Part shown: piece after piece, positions 44,709 to 56,400 of the stretch
Layout of the letters: every line of letters starts with the position of its first letter
Position numbering within the stretch: position 1 is the stretch's first letter
Assembly (NCBI GenBank): GCA_037039685.1
Contig: JAWNGF010000007.1
Location: forward strand, 1,178,001-1,242,000
DNA length: 64,000 nucleotides
Direction of reading: 5' to 3'
Origin: Ceratobasidium sp. AG-K
Taxonomy: Eukaryota > Basidiomycota > Agaricomycetes > Cantharellales > Ceratobasidiaceae
Notes under the pieces: generated by a model
Seen by the model: only the letters and a program-made list of their open reading frames with translations
Databases searched by the model: none
What the model was told of the DNA's origin: nothing
Program-made: the position numbers and the translations under genes

Positions 44709-46806
44709 TTACCTAACATTCGGAGTGCACTGGTATGTGATAAGCTGCAAGAACTCCCAAACCTCCTGTGCATAATTCGACTTGCCAGAACCCGCAAAGT
44801 AAATCATTAGTTCTGGCAGTAAATCTTCGATCCGGTCGATCCGCCCATGTTTATTAGCCATACGGAACGCGTGGTAGAGCAATAAATCGCGATTTTGAAT
44901 GATGGCTGTTGCACGGGCTTCATCTGTTGAGTGAGATTTTCTCAAGCGCCACAGAGCCTGAGATGAAGTGTGCTCGGTATGTATGCTAGTTACAAGCTTG
45001 AGAATCTCTTCAGCCGAGTGGTTTTCAATCCATGCTACTAGCTCTTCATTTGATTCAGTCTGTGTCTCTGTCAAAAAGATCCCTCGGAAGTGTGCCTTGG
45101 CCTCGTGCTGAAGAAATTCGTCCACTGTATGAAAGTCTGGGCGCTTCTTGTTCATATTGACCTGTAAACCTGTTCGTGACAATAGAATGACATCAGAGGC
45201 AAAGGTTGAGCCTGAAGAGGTACCACGAGCGGTCTCAAATACACCAGCTGCCAGGGCCATCTCACAGTGAAATAACCCAAAGAGGAATACCAGGGGCTCG
45301 AAGTGGTCAATGCTATTTCGATCCTCTCCCCGGAACCATTGTACTCATCGACAGCGCTGGACCGTAGTTTGATCGCCAACCCAAGGAACTAGTCGTTCGA
45401 CTGCAAGCTTGTTGCGTGCATTGCCCTTTGTAAGCTCCAAGTAATTCAGAACATATGGGATGATTTGCGAGTTACCCGAGTATGTTGTCTCCTCCTGATT
45501 GATGGTTGGGAGCATAAAGAAGTTTGTGCGATGCTCCTTTCCATGTGGGAGCTGTTGAGGGCCAGGTGTACGATTAAGGATATCAGACTTGGGTACTTTC
45601 AATGTGTCCATGCCAGGTACCATCCTCAGAAAGTCTAGAATATCAAAGCAATAGTCAAGTCGGACACGATCCTGCCTTTCAGCCTTCATAAGATCCTTCC
45701 AATAAAGATGTCTAGCAGTATCAGCGATTCGCTGCGCTTTAAGCTGGCGCAAAAACGCTCCAAAGTCGTCAGCTGCAAATAACTCTGTGGCAGAGGCGGG
45801 TAGGACAATCATTGATATTCCCGTGCCATTGTCTGTTGTACTTTGATTATCTCTACGCTGCGAGGCCACCTTGAATGCTATACGAATGTTGTCGTGCACA
45901 ATAACAATCGGCTGATTAAGCGCTGCCTCAATGGCCTGTATGCGCTTTCTTCGCTCATTTTTTCGACTGCATTCATGGTGGTATTATAGCTAACAACGAT
46001 TCCGGCTTGATGTAAGAGATTGAATACTGGCTTGCTCGTGTGTTTGGCATGCATGTAAAACCCAAGGATGTATGGTAGGGTGTTGTTTAAGCGATTGAAG
46101 CGGTAGGCGAGCGATGCAATGGCCGTAATCGTTCCCTGTTTCATGATTAGCAATACTCCCGTACATCACACTCACTACATACAAAGTGCGGATGTGGTCG
46201 TATTCCTTTTGTCTCTGCTTTGTTGGCTACAGGCTTCTCGATCTCATCGCCCGACAATGTAGCTAGTGTTTTGAATAGATGCTTGCACTTGCTAGTCATA
46301 TCGGTGTGTAGCGACTCGGCTGTTATTTTAGCAAGCTCGTCGGGATTGGCGAGGACGTCTTTGGGTACACGGTAGCTTTTCCCCAAGTCACTCAGTTCCT
46401 CTTTGTAGATCTCCATCATATTTGCCGATGCGAACTCAACGAGTGTCCTCTTAGCGGCAAACGGGGGATTTCCGCCGCCTTTTGAGGGTCTCGGGGGTTT
46501 GTAGAGGTTCTCAAATGTCGCAGCGAGCTTGTCGGTCTGAACAAAGCTTCGGCGTGCGGCTTTTGTTGGCTCGTGGTCCCGAGACTCGGGGTTTCCATAA
46601 CAAACTGCATGGACAAATATCCCAAAGTCGAGCTCAAGTGTCTGCATAAGCTCTAGGACCTTAGCCGACTTATCATGTAGTTGTTTCTCGGGCGAGACTG
46701 GCTGCCCTTCCTCGTCGGACACAGGGTCCGGGGCCATCGGGACATTATCCCCCCCAACGGAACTATCTGAACCGCGACGGTGTCGAGAACGAGTTCTTCG
46801 ATGCAT
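44709..46806 (-). pseudogene. DUF6589-like protein, broken
   Basis: Starts at ATG 46806 (MHRRTRSRHRRGSDSS) with one 47-bp intron (46182-46136) and an N-terminal part resembling the repeated basidiomycete DUF6589 proteins. Exon 2 has NTLPYILGFYMHAKHTSKPV, VIVHDNIRIAFKVA, the LPTINQEETTYSGN segment, VGDQTTVQRC, FGYFHCEMALAAGVFETARG and a helical C-terminus. Two lesions are visible. One is a frameshift at the six-T run 45958-45963, where one more base would restore the frame. The other is TGA 45345-45347 after QRCR. The family's function is unknown to me; its order of conserved acidic motifs recalls an RNase H-type fold, which is inference. Confidence 0.65.
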
Positions 46807-47474
46807 GTGGACGTTTTCTAGGGTCTATTACAGTCGTCTGCGGCCGGGACATGGTCGAACGAGGCAGAGGGGAGGCGTCGGCTTTACCATCGGCGATAAT
46901 TTTACTAGTGGCTGTGGCCATGTGTTACATTTTCACACGCGTCGAATTTGATGGCGCAAATTGCGCGACCCGAGGCTAACCAACTCTAGCAGCAATTTTA
47001 ATTATTCTACAGATACATGGTTTCCATTCGGTTGTTGCGGGACGGGGGACGGTGACAGCACTAGGACAATTGTTCTAAGCTCCATGGGTGGTCCCGATCC
47101 GGCGATTACTTGTAATCAAAGGATTGGTCAGCCGCCCGCAATGGATGCATACGTTCTAGGCAAGGTGATCCATGGGGACCGGCAACCCATTAGGAAGGTT
47201 TGTCCGGTCACGTGACAGGCCTTACGCAAAGGTTCCACGAAAATCTTGATCGAACGTGCGGCAGCCAGCATATGGAGTAGACAGTAGACAATTTTAGACG
47301 AATTATGTACAGTATAATAATATCTATAATATACATAGTCTTGAGCTTGTTCAACTCAGTTTAAACCACTACTTCATCATCAAAACATAGGTCCATGTCC
47401 CCTGAAACACTCTCCCCCTCGGAAGTCCCATTGACATCCATATTACAGTCTTCACGCAGTGCCCGAGACCCCCT
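46807..47474. other. Intergenic region
   Basis: Lies upstream of the DUF6589-like gene and downstream of gene X. A plus-strand ORF at 46961-47215 has no recognised motif and is probably chance. Confidence 0.4.
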
Positions 47475-50400
47475 TTATATGTCTTCTGTACTTGTTCCGT
47501 TAGTCCTCAATCTGTCCAAGCTGGCCAATATTTCCTTAATTTTATTTGATTTATTGCCGATTGCAGTTTTGGCACGAATGACATTGTCGCCGAGCGCTCT
47601 AAGCTTATCGATCTGACAATCTAAGTCCTTGACCTTCATTGTAAGCAGGTCCTCGTATGTCGCATCTTTTAGGAGAGTAATTTTGTTTAGCTTCTCGGAT
47701 GTTTCTATCCTTCTTGCAGCTGTCCTGGCAATCCAAGCTCGGCCAGCCGCCGCTCGTTCTTCAAGCACCCTGTTGATATCCAATCGTTGTTTCCTAGCCG
47801 CTCCACTTGCGTCAAGTAAGCGAGCCTCTTGTCGCACGAATTGTTCGTCAGACTTGGTAAGCATTTGCTGTGCCCATTCGTAGGTCTTGTTACGCTTCCA
47901 CATCACCCGTGCATTTCGCTGCTCATCGGTCATTGTGGGAGCACGACGCAATATTTGCCGACATTCCCCAAGTGCACCTTCACTAAGGTCATTTGTAGGT
48001 GGGACAAATGCACTCCGACGCTGTGCTGGAGTTGCTTGAGCTATTGGTTCATTGGCTTTGAATTCTGTGGTGAAACATTCCCAGGCTTCAAGTGTGTTAG
48101 GTTTCTATAATGTAATACACGTAGTTAGTAATCAAATCGAAACCTCACGTACTCGAATAAGTAAGCGCCGAAACCTTAAGCGTCGAAATGAGTGAGACAC
48201 CGCTGGCTATCGAAACTATTGTATTCAAGTAAAGGTAAGACTAAGTACATCTTTTCTGAGTCTACATGTTCGTTCTTATATACTGTATTTATAGGGGTGC
48301 CCTGCACCCCGTTCGTTTCCTCTTCCATTCTCTATGGCGCCCTGCGCCCGTGTAGTTTACGAGTCATTCATGCTATCGATTCTTTATTCATTGCGCAGTG
48401 CCTACGGCACTGCGGTTTGCTGCGTATATGCGCTGCGGTCTAAGTTTACATGTGGTGCGGGCTAGGGTAAGGCGGCGGGACCTCGGGGTCTAGCCGGTTG
48501 GCCCGGCCCCGAGGGCACGTGACCCTTACATTCGCCCTCCCCGTCTGGCGTAGTCAGTCGGCTTCGATGAACGGCGTCCAATCATCGTCGTCGATGACCT
48601 CTTTGCCTTCTTGTCTAGGCTTGAAAACGATCGGCCCGAAGGTTTCGAAGGTCGGCAATGGAGTGGGGGACCCGGAAAGGATGGTGGCAGACCCTCCAGC
48701 CATTTCAGAATCTCCCCCCTTTCCAACGTCGCCTTGACCGTCTTGATCGCTGATTCGGCTAACACCGGGCAGCCCTTGCTCTTTGTTGCCTGGGTCACTC
48801 GTTTTCTCAGGGGCGGTGCCTTGAAGGAGCCCCGGCCCCTTTTCTTCAGCGCCTGTGCGCCTCCCTTCCTTCCATTCCCTGACTTTCGTCCCCGCTCGGT
48901 GGTTGCGCGTGGCGTACTGCTTTTGTGTATAACCTGTCCACTCGGTAGTTTAGTCATGTATGTACCGTCGTCCAAATTTACGGCATTACCGGGACGTAAA
49001 GCCTGTCTGATACGAGCGGCCAAAGGTGTCCGACCAGCTCTAGGACCCGTAGGTGCGTTGATGGGTGGGCTATATGCGCGTCGGACAGGTTCTCTGACGC
49101 TGCGAGTCGGACCTGCAGTGGTTCGGAGCTGTTGTTTCAGCGCATTGAGGTCCCGGAGCGTCTCTCTAAGGCTCGACATCGTCTCTTCATCGCGTAGCTG
49201 GTCAACGGCGCATCGCACGCCTCCCTCCGCCTCGCCTAGCAGTCTTAGCATCGAACGGAACGCCTGGTAGCACTTGGGTTCCAATCCGGGGTACTGTATG
49301 CGGCCTAGGCGAGCTTGAAGGACGGTCGATTGGTACACGCCACACTCAACAAGCTCGTTCGCAGTGAATGAATACTGCGACTGGCGAGGGGGTTGGGGAA
49401 TAAGGGGGGGCATAGGGAAGAAGGGCTTGAGTTGGAGTACCATTGGTGAGTAGCGAATGCTGAAGACTTGGATGCCTTCCTCCTCGTCTTTTGTACTCTT
49501 TTCTTCACCCTCTGCCTTTTCGACTTCGTCGTTTTCAGCCTCTGTTTCCTCCCCTTCAAACTCTCGTTCCTTGTCACCGTACTCCGCAGTCCATTTCAAA
49601 CCCATCACGCTATTAACCCCTTGTAACTCTAGGTACTCGGTGAACGCTTCAAGGTTCTTTACTACACTGTAAGGTTCCCAACTTACATCGCCGCTTTTCC
49701 ATTTGACCTCAAAGCTTATTTCTTGTCCTTTTCCAGCGTGCTGCAGTATGCTATCGACCGCCCATTCCTTTGGGGCGTCAGTTAGGGGCACCACTTGCTC
49801 TGCTGAGCATCCGGGGAACCTCCTATCGTCGTTTGCAATATGTATGCGCAGCAGCGACGCGTGGAACACGGGGTGTATGCCCCTGTTCTTCAGGTCCATT
49901 GGTAAGTCGATTTTGTACGTTGTTCCTGGCACTACCTCCTTAACAATCCTATGTGGCCCGATGTATTTAGGTACCAATTTGCGGGCTACTTTCTTTGGTA
50001 GTCGCATATTCTTGGTGCTAAGGTACGCTAAGTTTCCTACTTTAAAGTCGGCCGGGCGTCAATGCTTATTTGCCTGCGCAATCATTCTTGTGCGCGAGTT
50101 TATCAGCTGGTCGTGCGCCATTTGTAAGGCCTCCTTTTGCCGTGTTAGGAACGTTCTAACTCCCAGGTATATGCTATCTGTTTCCCATACAGCGCCGGTC
50201 GGGTATCGCCCAAAGTTCAAGAAGAACGGGCTGAATCCGGTTGACTCAGATCGACCAAGGTTCATTGCGTGCTCCACACCAGGTAAGCACCTTGCCCAAT
50301 CCTTCTGCCGTCCCTCTATGCTCTGCCTAATCATCTGGACAACCGATTTGTTTGCTCGTTCAGTCAGTCCGTTGGTTTCCGGGTGGTAGGCCGAGCTCAT

Positions 50401-53400
50401 TCGGAGCTGCACGCCGGTGAGTCTGTGCAGCTCTTTCCAGAACTTCGAGGTAAATAACATGTCTTGGTCGGATACAATCGCCTCGGGCATGCCGTGCAGT
50501 TTGTATATAGTGTCAAATAAAACTTCTGCAACATCTTTTGCCCGATAAGTTTGTTTAGTCGCTGCTAATCGTACCATCAACGTTGCTTGGTCTATGAATA
50601 CACATAACATGTCCCATTTTCCTTGTAAATTTTCCGACTCGGGTAGCGGTCCGACAAAGTCGACCTGTATCCTCCTCCAAGGCTCCCCGACCACTTCCAG
50701 TGGTACCAAAAGTCCTGCTTTGGAATGGGTTGACTGCTTCAAAGTGGCAGATACACGACATGCAGAACAATAATCCTTGATGTCCCAGATCATGCTCCTC
50801 CACCAGACCCTCCCCTGCATCGCGTACTTTGTTTTACGGTATCTGGCATGAGCAAGCATATGGTGGGTGTCCTGTATTACCATCTCTCTTACATTCCTTC
50901 CGTTCATCTCTATCTCCGGCATGCATAGTGCCTTCCCCATTGCCGTTTTAATGTAGATTACACCGTTTTCAACAATAAAGTTCTTGAAGTTTGACGGGTT
51001 CTCAGTGATTGACTTGAAGAATCTGTCGCCCTCGTATTTGCCTGTAACTGCCTCGACTACGCTACCTTCTGTATTGGTGAATGTGTGAGCGTCGGGTAGT
51101 TTGGTTGTCTGTGCGTCCTTCTTGCCATCCTGATGATCTTCCGGGGTATATGCGTCGGCTATTTCCTCCTTTTCTCCGACCATTGCTTTTCCCGCTTTTT
51201 TCTTGGTTTTCTCATGTTTATTTTTGCTTTCAATCTCAGCAGCTTTTGCGATCTGCTTAGTTTCCTCTTTCTTCTTGTTCAACTTCTTTTTCCGGCCGGT
51301 TTTTGCCTTTTGATGAGTCAGCGCATGTGATACCTCAAGCTGTTGGACTGGCTTCCGTTCACCTGTGGAGCGTCTCGGCACTTCCTCGGCTTCAGTGTCC
51401 CTGCTGAAGGATTCTATTGCGTGAGCTTCCATCATTTGCGCCCCCGATGCTTCTTCAGCAACAAGCAACAGCTTGGTAAGTTGGACCCTTTCCAATTGCA
51501 CATTGTATGTACTGATCCCGCCGCTTTCATCGTCCTGCACGTATTTGCTGTCCGCTCAAATTGTCCCCGGCTGTTTGTTCTTGTATATGCGAGACAATGC
51601 GTCCGCTAGTATATTAGTCTTGCCTGGGATGTATTCTATACTGTAATCGAACTCGCTGAACACCTCCATCCAGCGCACTTGTTGGGTGCTTAAGTTCTTC
51701 TGGGTCTTTAGGGTTCGAGCGCTCGATGGTCCGTGTATATGCGGAACTTTTTGCCCAATAATAAGTGTTGAAACCTTACGAGTGACTCCTTAATTGCCAG
51801 GAGTTTGAGCTTGTGCACTGGGTAGTTCTGCTGTGTTGGCGTGAACTTGCCTGACCAAAAGATGCAGATCTTTGCGGTTGCGAGATCTTCCCGCTGTGAG
51901 ACTACGCCGCTTGCTCCTGTGCAGCTGGCGTCGGTAACTAAATTGATAGGGGGTGCATTATTGCGGTAATCTAGTGCTACACGGTGGTTGTTTTGCCATT
52001 TATGTACAATTGATTTGACTTCCTCGAATGTGCGCTGTGCCATGTGATCCCAGTTCCAAACTTTAGTGCTTGCCGATTGCTGTGCAAGAACCCCCATTGG
52101 CACCCTAATTCCTTTGCAGTTAGGTGCGAGATACCCCACAGCGCCCATAAACGCCATTACCTGTTCCTTTGTTGTTGGCACTTTCCATTTCAGCACGTTG
52201 TCAACTTTATTGGGGTCCATCCGAATACCTTTGGCATCTATGTAATGTCCAAGTATATGCAGCTCAGGTACGAGAAACTGCATTTTCTTTGGACTTAGGT
52301 ATAACTTTTCCTGCCTTAGGATCTTGAATAACTCCTTTACACGCTGTACGTGTTCCTCCACCGTGTCCGTGTAAACAATTATGTCATCTAGGAACACGTT
52401 CCAATATTTGCCGCGCCCCTTCTCCAACAGTACATTCATCAGCAATTGGTAAGTCGCACTGGCATTGGTGTTGCCTTGTTGCATTACCTCGCTAACCATC
52501 GTCCCATCAGGGGTTACAAAGAGTGTCTTAGGTATGTCCTCCTTTTTGACTCTAATTTGTTTGTACGCGTCTTTTCCATCAATCAATGTCCTGTATTTAT
52601 ATTTTTGTACCCTCCATAATATATCTTGTATATTGGGCAGTGGCGATGCGATCTTGTGGGTGTTATCGTTCTGCGCTCGCTTGTCTAGTACAGTCCGTAA
52701 CTGGGTTCCCTCGGCACCTTTCTTTGCTAGAAACAGCATGGGGGTTGCATTCCTGCCCGTGGCATAAGACCATTGTCCAGACTGGATGTATGCATCCTTT
52801 TTCTTCTCCCACTGGTCCTTGAGTGCCTCAGGACACCTCGATGTTCACCATGGATAGACGGTGTTCTCGTCGATTAGAGGTATCCGGTGGTTAATTACTT
52901 GGTAGGGGGGTAGCAGTGTTTCAGCGGCCGTTTTACAAAGGTCTGTACATTCGTTCCTTAGCATATCTCTAACCTTCTCCAACTTGTCCTCCAACATCTC
53001 CGTTGCCATCGATGCGATCGTCATCACAGTTCCGCCCTTCATTTCCATTGCTTTTATGCTTTCCACATGTACTTTAGGTGGGTTTATACCAAATGTGACT
53101 TTATATTGGAATAAGAATGGAGTTCCAAGGATTAGGTCGTAACCTTCGATGTTCATTACATCAAACAATCGTTCCTTGTCGATTCCTTGGTACTGAAACT
53201 GTGTATGCGCCCTCCAGTTAATCGAACTCTTCGAGCCCAACACAGCCATTTGCAGAGGTATTGGCTTAGCTAATCTTGAGCGCTTAAGCTTGAGCTGATC
53301 GGCCAACGTAGTGGACACAAAGTTGCCCAATGAGCCGCTGTCTAAGAGTGCTCGAGCAGGGTTGCCATTAATTAAAACCTCTAGTACAATGGGCCTTGGG

Positions 53401-56400
53401 ACCTTTTGTTCCATATCCTTTGGTTTAGCGCTATTCCATTCCATTGGCGGTTTCACCTCCTTCTTGACCACATACACCTCCAAGTCCGAGATCTCCTCGA
53501 GTAACGCCTTAGGGTTCTGTTTAGGGCCTTCTTGGTACAAGTATGCATCCAAGTTGGTGACTTCCTTGATTGTTACGGCATTCACTTTGAGTACGCCCTC
53601 CTTTGCTCGTTCCAGTTCATGTATGCATGCAAAACTGATTGAGGAACTTGCAATTCCCTTAGGTTTGACCAAGTTCCCCTTCAGACAGTCCTTTACTGTG
53701 TGTCCAACCTTGGAGCAGTTGAAGCATTTGCCTGCTGCCCTGTATTTGGCAGCCTTCTCCAGCGATAATCTCGCCTTCCCATTTCCCCAATCTCCTTCTT
53801 CCTTTGGTTTGTATGAGTTGTTGGGGTTCTTTGGTGTTGTGTTTGTTTCATTTGTGTTCTTGGGTTTATTGTTGTACGACTTGTATTTATTGCGTCGGTC
53901 TTTGTATTCATCTGTTTTGTTTTGTTCTGTCCAGCAAATCTTTTCAGCCGCCTCAAACCTTACAGCCGACTCTTCGAGTTCGGTGACTGTGTTCTTTTTG
54001 GCTGAATAGCCAGCCTTCGCCCAGTCAATCCTTATGTACCCGTGAGCCCCGTCCCAGAGTCGCTGGGCGACTTGTTTGTCAGAGATGTCGATGATTCAGC
54101 GCTGGAGCTTCTTGAGCTTGCGTGCAAAATCCTTGAACCCCCGATCGCCCTGAACGGTCCTCTGGAACTGCTTCCTGCGTCGGGCTTTTACGTCCGGCGG
54201 GAAACAGTATTCGAATAGCTCATGGAATACCATTGTCATCATGTACTCTTGGATTTCAGGGGCAACATGGCTCATATAGAATTCACCGGCTTTTCCCTTA
54301 AGGAATCCCTTCACATGCTTAACCGCTTCTCAATCGTTAAACCCTGTATCTTCAATCCATGTAGTTATTTTGTATACAAATTGTTCATACAAATCATAAT
54401 TGGGTTTTCCTTCGTACGGTGTGGGTCACTTTGCCTTAAATCCGCTGAGTTGAAGTCTGCGTAGCTTTTCTTTATGCTTACGCTCCTTCCTGTCGCATTT
54501 CAGCTTCTTTAGGTGTTTAGCGATTTCTCTAGGCGACATGTTGTCTATGTCTTTCTCGCTTGAGCCACTACTAGAGCTGCTGCTGCTACCGGATCCCTCG
54601 TCATCCGGATTGGCACCCTTGACGCCTCCCTTCTTGTCAACTAGTCTCTTGTGTAGGTACCCGCCTGACGGCATACCTCTGGTTGAGCTTGGTTTTGCTG
54701 GAGTTTGGGCGCTTGTATGCGTCTTTTTCTCGCCCTCCAGGTCCTTTATGCTAACCCCCAGCGATGCATGTCGCTTTCCGTCAGCCCTCTCTTTTCTCTT
54801 TGCCTTATTGGCTACTGTCGACGCTTTGCCCTCCAGAGCCTTCTTGGTGGGACTGTTGGCATATTCCTCGAATCTGATCCCCTTTCCTGCGGCTTCCATG
54901 CGACTCTGGTATCTTATAAGCGCTTCACGTCGCTTTTTGTCGTCCATCACTGCCTTGAGCATTTCAAAGTCTATCTCCAATTGTTCTTTGACACTTATTT
55001 TCTTTCTAGTGCCATCCCCTCTTGTCTTGCTGTAATTGCCGTCCAATTCCTCATTGTCGGCTACTGTGGCTTGCCTTGGGGTTCTGGGTTGGTGCCATCT
55101 CCTCAGCTGATTCCCCAGGTTCCTTCCCAACGTCTGTCCCTTATCTCTGGGTTCCTTCTATCACCAATCAGGCTGTCGGGCACATCTTCGTCTTGGGTGT
55201 CTTTGGTTACATCACCCCCAATGTCTATTGTGGTGGTACCTGTGTCCGCCTCTCGGTATGTTCTATCTCCTTCCCCATTGTCCTCCGACGGCGTTTCACG
55301 CCTACCCATTCCCACTCCCGTTGCCAGTCCTCCAGCTCCCTTTGATCCTGATAGGCTTGGCGGTAGAATCAAGGTACCAGAGATCGATATCCTCAATTGG
55401 GGTCGACTGTTTGGGTCTGGATCCCCGGCTGTATGCGCCAAAAGGGGTGACTGGAGGTTGCTGGTGCTGCCGACGCAGATGATCTTTGGTAGGTCGGTAT
55501 CTTGGGGTCTTTCTGACGTCCCACTTGCTGGTCGCAAGGAGGACGCTAGTTGATGAGGAGGGGCGGTTGCTGACGACCTCGATTTAGGTGCAGCTGTCGC
55601 TCCCGTTCAACTCGCCATGTTCTTGTAGCTACAAAATTTATTCAGTTGTTATATGCGCGCGTTTACTCACTGGAATCCGTTCCCTCCGTTGATCAGATCG
55701 AAGGTACTCAAAACAAGTAGATGTCCATAAGCCAAAAAATGTTAGGTTTCTATAATGTAATACACGTAGTTAGTAATCAAATTGAAACCTCACATACTCG
55801 AATAAGTAAGTGCCGAAACCTTAAGCGTTGAAATGAGTGAGACACCGCTGGCTATCGAAACTATTGTATTCAAGTAAAGGTAATACTAAGTACATCTTTT
55901 CTGAGTCTACATGCTTGTTCTTATATACTGTATCTATAGGGGTGCCCTGCACCCCGTTTGTTTCCTCTTCCATTCTCTATGGTGCCCTGCGCCCGTGTAG
56001 TTTACGAGTCATTCATGCTATCAATTCTTTATTCATTGCGCAGTGCCTATGGCACTGCGGTTTGCTGCGTATATGCGCTGCGGTCTAAGTTTACATGTGG
56101 TGCGGGCTAGGGTAAGGCGGCGGGACCTCGGGGTCTAGCCGGTCAGCCCGGCCCCGAGGGCACGTGACCCTTACAAAGTGCGCCTTTGAAAAATGCAACT
56201 AACATTTGACAAACATTTGGAAGCTCCCCTAGCATGGACCATGCCACGTAAAGGATCTCTGGATGATCCCATGGTTGCCCATCCAATGTTGCTGATGCCA
56301 TGGGTGTGTCAGACGCCAGTAAGAGATCTGGATTTTTGGCAATTGTAGAACAGTGCTGTTTTACCCGTGAGTGAAACAACCCAAGTTCTAAGCCATTTTT

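Larger units (their letters stand above)
48096..56175 (-). mobile_element. Gypsy-D: full-length Ty3/gypsy element (8080 bp)
   Basis: Two LTRs (48096-48530 and 55740-56175), a perfect target duplication AAGTG (48091-48095, 56176-56180), gag, pol and a long C-terminal extension, transcribed leftward. It is inserted in an exon of gene X. LTR differences are mainly CG versus CA/TG. Seven in-frame TGA codons and at least one frameshift disable it. Confidence 0.93.

Noticed and set aside
55022..55553. Overlapping plus-strand ORFs near the gypsy-D 5' LTR
   Set aside because: Antisense to gag of gypsy-D; codon pattern follows the gag frame.
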